From Paracoccus aminovorans (lineage in GTDB: Bacteria; Pseudomonadota; Alphaproteobacteria; Rhodobacterales; Rhodobacteraceae), in assembly GCF_900005615.1 (NCBI RefSeq), contig NZ_LN832559.1, positions 224,501-288,500 on the forward strand: 64,000 nucleotides of DNA, written 5' to 3'. This document shows positions 1 through 7,202 of this stretch, piece after piece. The position numbers and the translations under genes were made by a program. The stretch's first letter is position 1. Each line of letters begins with the position of its first letter. Under the pieces are notes generated by a model that was not told the DNA's origin, made no database searches, and was given only the letters and a program-made list of their open reading frames with translations.

Positions 1-1
1 G

Positions 2-118
2 GCGATCCAGATCCTCGACTTCTTCGACCGGCTCGGTCTGACCTTGCGTCGGGGCGATCTTCGTCGCATCAATCCGCATCGGATCGACCTGTTCACCCCG
101 GACGGGTCCGAGTTGTGA
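2..118 (+). CDS. selB: Selenocysteine-specific elongation factor SelB, C-terminal end (partial)
   Basis: This is an open frame that enters from outside the window and ends at TGA 116-118, giving the last 38 residues. They read as a winged-helix end (AIQILDFFDRLGLTLRRGD...) like the extreme C-terminus of SelB. SelB is the GTPase that carries selenocysteinyl-tRNA to UGA codons with a SECIS element, and its C-terminal winged helices bind that RNA hairpin. The call rests on this short similarity and, more strongly, on the tRNA-Sec gene that begins 7 bases after the stop, a common selB-selC order. The rest of the gene is outside the window. Confidence 0.8.
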   Translation, partial: AIQILDFFDRLGLTLRRGDLRRINPHRIDLFTPDGSEL

Positions 119-125
119 AGCAGAG

Positions 126-221
126 GGAAGAGAAGCGTCCCCGGTGGGGCGGCCGGACTTCAAATCCGGTTGGGGCAGTGAGCCTGTCCCGGGTGGGTTC
201 GACTCCCACTCTCTTCCGCCA
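126..221 (+). tRNA. selC: tRNA-Sec (anticodon TCA)
   Basis: A 96-nt tRNA including CCA. The acceptor stem has 8 bp (126-133 with 210-217) and the T stem 5 bp (193-197 with 205-209), giving the 13-bp acceptor/T stack of bacterial tRNA-Sec. The anticodon stem 153-157/165-169 closes a 7-nt loop with TCA at 160-162, which reads UGA. A long variable arm lies between them, the discriminator is G218, and CCA is encoded at 219-221. Together with selB just upstream, this shows the host decodes UGA as selenocysteine. Selenoprotein targets such as formate dehydrogenase are outside the window. Confidence 0.96.
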
Positions 222-260
222 AAACACCATATAATGTTCTGTTTTTATTATATTTATTTT

Positions 261-283
261 GCGGATACTTTTTTAGTATCCGC
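261..283. terminator. Hairpin downstream of selC
   Basis: A perfect 9-bp stem (261-269 with 275-283) closes a loop of five T residues, 40 nt after the end of selC. There is no T tract after the stem on the + strand, so it is either a weak terminator for selB-selC or part of the insertion-sequence debris that follows. Confidence 0.4.
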
Positions 284-423
284 CAGGCACCCCCACATGA
301 AATTCTCCAGCTTGGGGAAATTCGCCCACGACCGGAGTCGGGGGCGCTGTTGTCAGCGCTTGTTCAGTTGATATTCGATGCACTCGGCAGCTTTCGTGGT
401 TTTGCCAAGGATGAATTCGGCCG

Positions 424-852
424 TTGTATCTGGCAGTCATCCTGGACCTGCATTCCCGCCGCGTGATCGGCTGGGCCGTCAGCAACCGCATGAAGCGCGA
501 TCTGGCGATCCGGGCCTTGAAGATGGCGATTGCCTTCAGGTCGCCACCCAAAGGCTGCATCTTCCACAGCGACAGGGGCAGCCAATACTGTTCGCATGAC
601 TATCAGAAGATCCTGCGCCAGCATGGCTTCAAAGTCTCGATGAGCGGCAAAGGTAATTGTTATGATAATGCGGCCGTCGAGACGTTCTTCAAAACCATCA
701 AGGCCGAGTTGATCTGGCGGTGGTCATGGGTAACCCGGCGGCACGATGAGATGGCGATCTTCGAATACATCAACGGCTTTTACAATCCGCGTCGACGGCA
801 CTCAGCATTGGGCTGGAAAAGCCCGGTCGCTTTTGAACGGAAGGTGGCTTAA
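424..852 (+). pseudogene. IS3-family transposase OrfB, 5'-truncated fragment
   Basis: The frame encodes about 142 residues from the C-terminal part of an IS3-family DDE transposase. It starts abruptly inside the conserved stretch YLAVILDLHSRRVIGWA and has an in-frame stop just upstream, so the N-terminal domain and the first catalytic Asp are missing. The second catalytic Asp (HSDRGSQY) and the Glu region (DNAAVETFFKTIKAE) remain, followed by the usual FYNPRRRHSALGW end. The boundary of the surviving fragment is close to 420. It cannot make an active transposase. The DNA between selC and this fragment (222-423) shows no convincing gene. Confidence 0.85.
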
Positions 853-929
853 ACGAGCAATCGGAGCGGCACAAATACGTGACAGGTCCACTTCCTGTCC
901 GCTGGTCAGCTGAGCGATCCCACCGACGC

Positions 930-1045
930 AGGAACCATGACGCGGGCTTCAAGGCGCGGGTGGCATTGGAAGCCGTGAAGGGCGAGCGCACGGTATCGGA
1001 GTTGGCGGCCGAATACGGCGTGCATGCGGCGCAGATGTGGCAATC
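930..1045 (+). pseudogene. IS3-family OrfA, N-terminal remnant (element A)
   Basis: About 38 residues match the start of an IS3-type OrfA, the small DNA-binding subunit with an N-terminal helix-turn-helix (FKARVALEAVKGERTVSELAAEYGVH). The homology stops at about 1035-1048, where the sequence changes to the left end of another IS (TGAACCGCGCCGGGTTTGCC). The rest of OrfA is absent. It is non-functional. Confidence 0.75.
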
Positions 1046-1100
1046 CCTGAACCGCGCCGGGTTTGCCGGAGGCTCCAACTCCTGAGTAGGATGGAGCATC

Positions 1101-1424
1101 ATGAGCACGACGACGAACAAGTTTTCCCCTGAAGTGCGCGAGCGTGCGGTGCGGCTGGTTCTCGACAATGAGGGGCAGCACGGATCGCGGCGGCAAGCGG
1201 TGATGTCGATTTCCGCGAAGATCGGCTGTGCGCCCCAGACCCTGAATGAGTGGGTCAAGAAGGCCGAGGTCGACAGCGGCAAGCGCGCGGGGATCCCGAC
1301 CGATATGGCCGAGAAGATGAAGGCGCTGGAGCGGGAGAACCGCGAGTTGCGTCAGGCGAACGAGATCCTTCGCAAAGCCTCGGCGTATTTTGCGATGGCG
1401 GAGTTCGACCGCCGGTCGAAGTGA
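1101..1424 (+). CDS. IS3-family transposase OrfA (element B)
   Basis: A 107-residue OrfA of an IS3-family element. The helix-turn-helix is in residues 8-50 ([18 protein letters not shown]...) and a leucine-zipper-like heptad region follows at about 70-95 ([22 protein letters not shown]). OrfA binds the terminal repeats and, when fused to OrfB by -1 frameshifting, makes the full transposase. The start ATG 1101 follows a GGATGGAG-like site. The gene itself looks intact, but its partner OrfB downstream is damaged, so the element is probably dead unless helped in trans. Confidence 0.85.
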   Translation: MSTTTNKFSPEVRERAVRLVLDNEGQHGSRRQAVMSISAKIGCAPQTLNEWVKKAEVDSGKRAGIPTDMAEKMKALERENRELRQANEILRKASAYFAMAEFDRRSK

Positions 1425-1425
1425 T

Positions 1426-2273
1426 GGTGTCGTTCATCGATGCACATCGGGGGAGTGCATGGGGTCGAGCCGATCTGTGGCGTGCTGCCGATCGCCCCGT
1501 CCACCTATTACAGCCACCTGGCGAAGCGGGCCGATCCCACGCGGCAGTCCGACCGGGCGCGCCGCGACGAGGCCCTGCGGCCAGAGATCCTGCGCGTATT
1601 CGAGGAAAACTGGCATGTCTACGGCGTGCGCAAGGTCTGGCGGCAGCTGGGCCGGGAAGGCTTCGATGTTGCCCGATGCACGGTGGCAAGGCTGATGAAG
1701 GGCATGGGTATTCAAGGCATTATCCGCGGCAAGCCGCATAGAACGACGGTGCCGGACAAGAAGGCTCCATACCCGTTGGACAAGGTGAATCGGCAGTTCC
1801 GGGTACCCGCGCCGAATATGCTCTGGGTCAGCGATTTCACCTATGTCGCCACCTGGAAGGGTTTCGCCTATGTGGCGTTCGTGATCGATGCCTATGCCCG
1901 GCGGATGGTCGGCTGGCGGGTCAGCACCTCGGCCCATGCAGGGTTCGTGCTCGATGCCTTGGAGCAAGCCGTGCATGATCGGCGCCCGGCCAAGGGCATG
2001 GGACTGGTCCATCATAGCGACCGCGGTTCGCAGTATCTGAGCATTCGCTACAGTGAGCGGCTGGCGGAAGCTGGCATCGAACCGTCGCTGGGCAGTGTCG
2101 GCGACAGCTATCTGCACGCCTGGGAGACCGGCTCGCAGGCCAAGGCTGCAATCGGTCGCTGGATCACCTTCTACAACCACCAGCGGCCCCACGCCGCCCA
2201 TGGCGGACAGCCGCCCGCCGTGGTCTACTTCAACCAGATCGAAACCGACCAGCAGGCGAAGGCAGTAGCTTAG
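1426..2273 (+). pseudogene. Chimeric IS3-family transposase OrfB (element B fused to element A)
   Basis: The frame has the OrfB N-terminal region (GVHGVEPICGVLPIAPSTYY), then the first catalytic Asp (WVSDFTYV) and the second (HHSDRGSQY). At about 2105-2112 the expected continuation with the catalytic Glu is missing. The sequence jumps from GSVGDSY directly to LHAWETGSQAKAAIGRW, the tail of a different IS3 transposase. The product therefore lacks the third DDE residue. In addition, the first residues [10 protein letters not shown] lie in another frame at 1424-1453, which fits a one-base insertion near 1450. It is a broken, recombinant gene. Confidence 0.85.
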
Positions 2274-2329
2274 ACGGGCCGGAAATCTGTCCAATGATCA
2301 GGGAGTAGCTTACTATCCAAAAACCCCTT

Positions 2330-2403
2330 GTTTCCTTGACGCTTGATCCATATACGGGGCGGCGGAGACGTGGCCGAGTGGTCGAAGGCACACCCCTGCT
2401 AAG
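2330..2403 (+). repeat. 74-bp repeat: tRNA-Ser upstream region plus 5' half (left copy)
   Basis: This stretch (34 nt of upstream DNA plus tRNA-Ser positions 1-40) recurs on the opposite strand at 58,894-58,967 with five substitutions. Homology ends exactly in the anticodon loop (CCTGCTAAG). The upstream part contains a possible promoter, TTGTTT (about 2329) and TATACG (about 2351) with 16 nt between. Confidence 0.85.
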
Positions 2404-2453
2404 GGTGCAGGCGGGGAACCGCCTCGAGGGTTCGAATCCCTTCGTCTCCGCCA
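2364..2453 (+). tRNA. tRNA-Ser (anticodon GCT)
   Basis: A 90-nt class II tRNA with encoded CCA. The acceptor stem is 2364-2370 with 2443-2449, and the anticodon stem CACCC/GGGTG closes loop CTGCTAA with anticodon GCT, which reads AGC/AGU. The long variable arm is GCAGGCGGGGAACCGCCTC and the T arm GAGGGTTCGAATCCCTT. All stems pair, so it should be functional. A T-rich terminator follows 25 nt downstream. Its 5' half is duplicated, inverted, at the far end of the accessory island. Confidence 0.96.
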
Positions 2454-2476
2454 CATTCAGACGCTGAATCCGTCCA

Positions 2477-2500
2477 AGGGCCCCGATTGGGGCCTTTTTT
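2477..2500 (+). terminator. Rho-independent terminator of tRNA-Ser
   Basis: The stem GGCCCC (2479-2484) pairs with GGGGCC (2489-2494) around the loop GATT. Six T residues follow directly (2495-2500), then a further T-rich stretch. It lies 26 nt after the tRNA. From here to 2841 I see no gene. Confidence 0.85.
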
Positions 2501-2841
2501 CTTTTTGTTTCAAAGGGTGTTGGCAAGGCTATCCGCCCTTCGGAGACTGGGCGCTTGACGCGGAACGGGTCTCCGAACGGCCTGCGTCTCTCTTCGAGCG
2601 CCCCTCAATGGTCACGGGACGCCGCAAAACATCCTCGCATATCCAATGGGTTGCCGCGTTCATGGGTTCGCCCCGTTCGCGAAAAAATCCGGTGATGGAG
2701 ACCGACACGAAGGCGCAGGGCGGCCAGAAGGACGGCTCCGTGGCGGCCGATCCCCAAGTCCGGCGGAAGCGTCCGAAGCGAGGCAGGACCCTGCCGGAAG
2801 TCTCTGATGACAAACAGACTTCGTGCCCATAGCCTGGCGCA

Positions 2842-3678
2842 ATGTCGAACGGTCCCTGGACGGATGAAGAGAACGACCTGATCGTCGCGGATTACTTCGC
2901 GATGCTGGCCGACGACATCTCTGCGCGCCGCTACAGCAAGGCCGAGCATCGCCGCGCGCTGCTGCCGCTGCTGAGCGACCGGTCCGAGGGGTCCGTCGAG
3001 TTCAAGCACCAGAACATCAGCGCGGTTCTGAAGGGCCTCGGCGAGGACTGGATCCCCGGCTACAAGCCCGCGTTCAACTTCCAGATGACCTTGGTGGATG
3101 CCGTGGCGCGGTGGCTGGCGCTGAACCCGGCCTGGCTCGGGCGCCAACCTGTGCTGCAACCCGCCGCTGGCCTGCGCGAGGCCGCGCAGATCTGGATCGG
3201 ACCGCCGCCGACGCTGTCGAACCAGCCGCCGCCGCAGGAACTGGACCAGATGCTGCACATCGCCCGCAAGTTCGACGTGGCGGGCCGGGACGAACGCAAC
3301 CGGGCCCTCGGGCGCGCGGGCGAGGAACGTGTGCTGGCGCATGAACGGGCGTCTCTGCGCTCGGCAGGACGGGACGATCTGGCGCGCAAGGTGCGCTGGG
3401 TGTCGGAGGAGGATGGCGACGGCGCGGGCTACGACATCGCGAGTTTCGCCCCGGACGGGCTCCCGCGGCTGATCGAGGTCAAGACGACGAACGGGTGGGA
3501 GCGCACGCCCTTCCACATCACCCGCAACGAACTGGCCGTGGCCGAGGAGCGCCGGTCGGAATGGCGCCTGTTCCGGCTCTGGAATTTCTCACGCGAGCCG
3601 AAGGCGTTCGAGCTGCATCCGCCGCTGGACGCGCATGTCTCGCTGACCGCGACGACGTTTCAGGCGCGCTTTCACTGA
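2842..3678 (+). CDS. DUF3883 domain protein
   Basis: A 278-residue protein. Residues 1-100 are helical and unrecognised. The C-terminal part, from about 155, has the DUF3883 pattern: GYDIASF at about 195 and LIEVKTTNG at about 211, the D-(x)n-ExK arrangement of a PD-(D/E)XK-like nuclease fold, then PFHITRNE. DUF3883 domains occur in restriction and other defence loci and in accessory regions, where they are thought to act as a nuclease-like module; the function of this protein is not known. It is the first gene after tRNA-Ser and is transcribed away from it. It may be phage or island cargo. Confidence 0.7.
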   Translation: MSNGPWTDEENDLIVADYFAMLADDISARRYSKAEHRRALLPLLSDRSEGSVEFKHQNISAVLKGLGEDWIPGYKPAFNFQMTLVDAVARWLALNPAWLGRQPVLQPAAGLREAAQIWIGPPPTLSNQPPPQELDQMLHIARKFDVAGRDERNRALGRAGEERVLAHERASLRSAGRDDLARKVRWVSEEDGDGAGYDIASFAPDGLPRLIEVKTTNGWERTPFHITRNELAVAEERRSEWRLFRLWNFSREPKAFELHPPLDAHVSLTATTFQARFH

Positions 3679-3807
3679 AGCGAGTTCTGACGCCTGCCAT
3701 TGCAGTCGGGCCGTGAAGCGGCAGCGGTAGAGCCAATGGCGAGTAGACAGTTCTCGCAAGTCGACGGTATCGTTTGAAGAGTAAGCGCTTGGTTTGAAAG
3801 GCTCACT

Positions 3808-4416
3808 TTGGCGACTTGTTGGACTTGCGGCGAACCGATCGTGTTTCGGCATGTAGATGGGGTTCTCAAGCCGATACACCTGAATGGGGGCTGGTGCTCG
3901 GCCGCGTCCTCCAGCTCACTTTCCAGTGCGCCTTTCAGATCAGTTGAGTCCTACGTCAATCCTAACGCCTACTGCCCGGTGTGTGGCGAGAAGGTGTTTT
4001 ATTACCAGAGCCGATACGGTGGTCGCGTATTCTTTGACGACTTAGGTTGGCCGTGGCCGAAGCATCCATGTACCGACAACAGCAATCGTCCATTGAAGTC
4101 GCCGCCTGTCGTCCGCGGATCGATCGTCATAAAGGATCGTCAAGGGCAAAGCCTGGATATTTATGATCTTGATGACCTGCAGGAGGAGCCGGAACGCTAC
4201 GCCTTTACCTTTCGGAACCCGAGAACACGCGCTCGACTGGACCTAGTATTCTCGAAAAAGGCGATGGCAAAAGGGGGCGTGAGGATCGATGATTTCTGGG
4301 ATGCGCCATCATTCCTTCTTCGCAAGGATGAGGAAAAGAAGAACGCATACCGCGTCGAGTTCATTTCGTGTCGGCACGGCAAGGTGCTCCGCTTTCGGAT
4401 GCAACGCCCACGGTGA
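3808..4416 (+). CDS. Zinc-ribbon protein of unknown function
   Basis: A 202-residue protein that starts at TTG 3808, with AAAGG 7 nt upstream; no ATG fits better. It has an N-terminal CWTCGEP knuckle (Cys4, Cys7) and a second CPVCGEKVFYYQS knuckle, followed by a GGRVFFDDLGWPWPKHPC segment, so four or five Cys plus His could bind zinc. Proteins with the same VFFD-LG-PWPKHPC segment are scattered in bacteria as hypothetical proteins. The C-terminal half shows no motif I recognise. The codon use is less GC-rich than the phage genes, which suggests separate acquisition. Confidence 0.65.
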   Translation: MATCWTCGEPIVFRHVDGVLKPIHLNGGWCSAASSSSLSSAPFRSVESYVNPNAYCPVCGEKVFYYQSRYGGRVFFDDLGWPWPKHPCTDNSNRPLKSPPVVRGSIVIKDRQGQSLDIYDLDDLQEEPERYAFTFRNPRTRARLDLVFSKKAMAKGGVRIDDFWDAPSFLLRKDEEKKNAYRVEFISCRHGKVLRFRMQRPR

Positions 4417-4447
4417 TGACGGCTTCTTTGCAAGCCCTTACTGATGG

Positions 4448-4831
4448 TCAGTCGAACACCCGCTCCGGCTGTTCGTGCCACGGCAGGGCCGCGACATCGG
4501 TCAGATTCAACAGGGTCACGGCGGGCACCTCACGCTTGTAGACCAAGCGCTTGAGGACCCCCGGAGCGAGATAGGCAAGCCGCAGCTGTCGGCTGACATG
4601 GCGTTCGGCCAGCCCTACGGCTTTCGCCAGATCGGTCACCGTGTTGAATTCACCAGCCTCCATGCGCCGCCGCCAGCCCCACGCCCTGCCAATGGCGCGC
4701 AAGATATGCGGATCCTGTGTCCGGTCTTCGCTCGGCAGATAGGTGGCGGGCGGCATGATCTTCGGCCGCCCGTTCTGCTTGCGGACCTTGAGCGGCACGA
4801 AGATCTGGATGGACTCGTCGTATTTCATCAT
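4448..4831 (-). CDS. HTH protein coupled to the serine integrase
   Basis: A 127-residue basic protein with a ParB-like helix-turn-helix at about residues 64-95 (VTDLAKAVGLAERHVSRQLR). The start at 4831 overlaps the stop of the integrase gene (ATGA), so the two are translationally coupled. Small HTH proteins of this kind accompany this type of serine recombinase in many alphaproteobacterial elements. A role as excision factor or regulator of the integrase is plausible, but that is an inference from its position. The second Met (4828) is an alternative start. Confidence 0.75.
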   Translation of the reverse strand: MMKYDESIQIFVPLKVRKQNGRPKIMPPATYLPSEDRTQDPHILRAIGRAWGWRRRMEAGEFNTVTDLAKAVGLAERHVSRQLRLAYLAPGVLKRLVYKREVPAVTLLNLTDVAALPWHEQPERVFD

Positions 4832-6156
4832 TCCGCCGCCACCTTCTTTCGTGGCGCCATCATGTCGCGCATGACGCCGGAGACGCCGTCGGTCCGGACA
4901 TCGATCACCAGTCCCTCGGACGTCACGGTGACCCGGCGCACCAGCAATTGCACGATCCGGGTCTGCTCCGCAGGGAACAGCTGGCCCCAGACTTCTTCGA
5001 ACGTCTGCAGCGCGGAGATCACATCGGCCTCGGCGAAGGCGTGACCCTCGCGCGCCAAGTGGGCGATGACCTGTGCCGTGATCGACGGGGCGCGCATCAC
5101 CCGCCGCAACTCGGTCACCACGGCCGCTTCCACGAGGTCGGCAGGAAGGCGGCGCGGGATGCCTGCATCGCTGGGTTCGCGATTTTTGATGACGTCCATT
5201 GAGACGTAGTACCGGTATCGCCGCGCGCCCTTCTTCGTGCTGCTCGGGGTCATGGCGGCACCCGTGGCCGTAAAGATCAGCCCCTTGAGCAACGCAGGCG
5301 CCTGCGCGCGGGTGTTGTTGGCGCGCTTTCGCGGGCTCTCGCGCAAGATGGCATGGACCTGATCCCATAGCTTCTGGTCGATGATGGCCTGATGCTCGCC
5401 GGGATAGGCCCTGCCCTTGTGGACCGCGTCGCCGCGATAGACGCGGTTCACCAGCACCCTGTAGAGATATCCCTTGTCGACCAAAGTGCCCTGCTTGTTG
5501 CGGAACCCCTTGCGGCGCAGTTCACGGGCCAGCACGGTCGCTGATCCGACCTCGACGAACCTCTCGAAGATGCCCCGCACGGTGGCGGCCTCTTCCTCGT
5601 TCACCACGAGTTTGCGGTCCTTCACATCGTACCCGAGCGGGACATAGCCGCCCATCCACATGCCCTTCATGCGGGAGGCGCGGACCTTGTCGCGGATGCG
5701 CTCAGCCGTGACTTCGCGCTCGAACTGGGCGAAGCTGAGCAGGATGTTCAGCGTCAGCCGCCCCATGGAGGTGGTGGTGTTGAAGGACTGCGTGACCGAG
5801 ACGAAGGTCACGCCGTTGCGGTCGAAGACCTCGACCAGCTTCGAGAAGTCCATCAGCGAACGTGACAGGCGGTCGATCTTGTAGACGACCACCACATCGA
5901 TAAGGCCGTCTTCGATGTCGGCCAGAAGCTGCTTGAGGCCGGGCCGTTCCAGCGTGCCACCCGAGATGCCGCCGTCGTCATACTGATCTCGGACCAGCAC
6001 CCAGCCCTCGGATCGCTGGCTGGCAATGTAGGCCTCACAGGCCTCCCGCTGGGCGTGCAGGCTGTTGAACTCCTGCTCCAGCCCTTCCTCGGACGACTTG
6101 CGCGTGTAGATGGCGCAGCGCTGGCGGCGGACAGGATTTGCGCGCTGATCCATCAA
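4828..6156 (-). CDS. Serine recombinase (prophage integrase)
   Basis: A 442-residue large serine recombinase. The N-terminal resolvase domain has the nucleophile motif YTRKSSEEG (Ser21), then YKIDRLSRS and the FEREVTAERIRDKV helix. The recombinase domain follows (residues about 170-260). The region where relatives have a Cys4 zinc ribbon reads LLKGLIFTATGAAMTP and has no cysteines, so the ribbon is lost or replaced. It is the only intact integrase of the prophage and lies in a four-gene minus-strand cassette with 4-nt overlaps on both sides. It most likely integrates and excises the prophage. Confidence 0.88.
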   Translation of the reverse strand: MMDQRANPVRRQRCAIYTRKSSEEGLEQEFNSLHAQREACEAYIASQRSEGWVLVRDQYDDGGISGGTLERPGLKQLLADIEDGLIDVVVVYKIDRLSRSLMDFSKLVEVFDRNGVTFVSVTQSFNTTTSMGRLTLNILLSFAQFEREVTAERIRDKVRASRMKGMWMGGYVPLGYDVKDRKLVVNEEEAATVRGIFERFVEVGSATVLARELRRKGFRNKQGTLVDKGYLYRVLVNRVYRGDAVHKGRAYPGEHQAIIDQKLWDQVHAILRESPRKRANNTRAQAPALLKGLIFTATGAAMTPSSTKKGARRYRYYVSMDVIKNREPSDAGIPRRLPADLVEAAVVTELRRVMRAPSITAQVIAHLAREGHAFAEADVISALQTFEEVWGQLFPAEQTRIVQLLVRRVTVTSEGLVIDVRTDGVSGVMRDMMAPRKKVAAE

Positions 6157-6608
6157 TCATTCCCCCGCTTGCGTTCGCGTAACCCGAAGAAGCGGTAGCC
6201 ATTCCAGCGCGTCCCGGTGATCGCCCGCGCAATCGCGGACAAGGATTTGTAAGGGCGGCCTTGCCAATCGAACCCGTCCCGCAAGACGGTGATCGTGTGC
6301 TCGACCCCGTTCCATTCGCGGATCAACCTCGTGCCGACCACGGGATTGCGAGGATCGGCGATCTGGCTCTTGCGTCTCAGGGTGCCACTGACCTCGTCGG
6401 CCAGCAGGTCCAGCATGCGTCGGGTTTCGCGATCAGGACCGCCATAGGTCAGCTCCTGGATGCGGTAGGCTAACCGGCTCTCGAGGAACGCTCGGCTGTT
6501 GTTCGGCGCCGCCGTGGCAAAGATCGTCTGCCACTCGGACTTCAACTGGGTGACGGACATGGACTTCAGCGCGGCGAGGCGCGCAGGGATGGGATCGGGC
6601 TTCGTCAT
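6153..6608 (-). CDS. DUF2924 protein
   Basis: A 151-residue protein starting at ATG 6608. It contains the conserved DUF2924 segments, including LKSEWQTIFATAAPNNSRAF, LAYRIQELTYGG and the C-terminal GTRWNGYRFFGLR. DUF2924 proteins are found almost always next to serine recombinases in alphaproteobacterial prophages and islands. Their role is not established; DNA binding and assistance to recombination is the usual guess. Its stop overlaps the integrase start (ATGA), and its own start overlaps the stop of the upstream small gene in the same way. Confidence 0.85.
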   Translation of the reverse strand: MTKPDPIPARLAALKSMSVTQLKSEWQTIFATAAPNNSRAFLESRLAYRIQELTYGGPDRETRRMLDLLADEVSGTLRRKSQIADPRNPVVGTRLIREWNGVEHTITVLRDGFDWQGRPYKSLSAIARAITGTRWNGYRFFGLRERKRGND

Positions 6609-6808
6609 GCGTTTCTCCGGTGAGTTGGAGCTGCATGACGGCATTGGTCGTCGGGATAGTGTAGGCAACGTTCTCCAGTGTTGTCAGATACTTCGACCCC
6701 ATCCTGCCCGAGCAGCCGAACCAGCCCGAGCGCCAGCAGGCCGCACAGTTCGGCGCGGCGTTCGGCGGCGGTCATTTGGTCGGGAGGAAGCGGGTTCGGG
6801 CGTTTCAT
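6605..6808 (-). CDS. Small protein, first gene of the integrase cassette
   Basis: A 67-residue protein starting at ATG 6808. The N-terminal half, KRPNPLPPDQMTAAERRAELC followed by GLLALGLVRLL, is typical of small proteins that precede DUF2924 genes in related elements. No catalytic motif is visible. The stop overlaps the DUF2924 start by 4 nt, so the cassette of small protein, DUF2924, recombinase and HTH protein is one translational chain. A regulatory or accessory role is inferred from conservation of the order. Confidence 0.7.
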   Translation of the reverse strand: MKRPNPLPPDQMTAAERRAELCGLLALGLVRLLGQDGVEVSDNTGERCLHYPDDQCRHAAPTHRRNA

Positions 6809-7202
6809 GTTTTGGTGGCCATGATCGATGGTGTGCTACCGATCAAAAGCCACCCAGCCGCCCGGGACGGGACATCTCAAAGGAACGGGATGGAGAAATG
6901 CGAACAGGGAGAGAACATCAGGGCTTGCCGATCACGGATTTGTCCATGATTATCGGAGGTTGAATCAATCGAGAGCAGTTGTATGTCGAGGTAAGATCAT
7001 GGCGCGCAAAGCAACTCCGATCAGAGCCCTTGTCCTGGCGCTGATCGATGCTGCGCGCGTGAATCTTGCCCCAGCGATCCTCTCGGGCCAGGAGGGCGGT
7101 GATAGTCACCTCAGTCCCCTGAGGCGACGTCGCGGTGTCGAGCCCCGAGCTAGGCTCCACGGTCGCGGTCTATAGTTCAGCTCAGCATTTCCGGAGATTT
7201 AT
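6809..7202. promoter_or_regulatory. Divergent intergenic region
   Basis: 394 bp between the minus-strand integrase cassette and the plus-strand 735-residue gene. It must hold the promoters for both directions. I see no gene with credible coding character; the open frame at 6828-7175 looks random. No clear repeat was found. Confidence 0.5.

Larger units (their letters stand above)
880..2293 (+). mobile_element. IS3-family element A, split by element B and internally deleted
   Basis: The left end near 880 (GACAGGTCCACTTCC) and the right end near 2281-2293 (GGAAATCTGTCCA) are imperfect inverted ends. The left part carries the start of an OrfA (RRNHDAGFKARVALEAVKGE, about 930-1040). The right part carries only the tail of an OrfB (from about 2108; GSQAKAAIGRWITFYNHQRPH). 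Between them lies a second, different IS3-family element starting about 1048. I see no target duplication. The arrangement is best explained by insertion of B into A, followed by a deletion that fused the OrfB frames of B and A. Confidence 0.65.

Noticed and set aside
2364..2453. Left attachment site of the prophage at the 3' end of tRNA-Ser
   Set aside because: No repeat of the tRNA 3' end was found near 45 kb; only the 5' half recurs, at 58.9 kb, so this cannot be called the prophage att site.
6828..7175. 115-codon plus-strand frame in the divergent intergenic region
   Set aside because: Composition looks random, no ribosome binding site, and it would fill the only space for divergent promoters.
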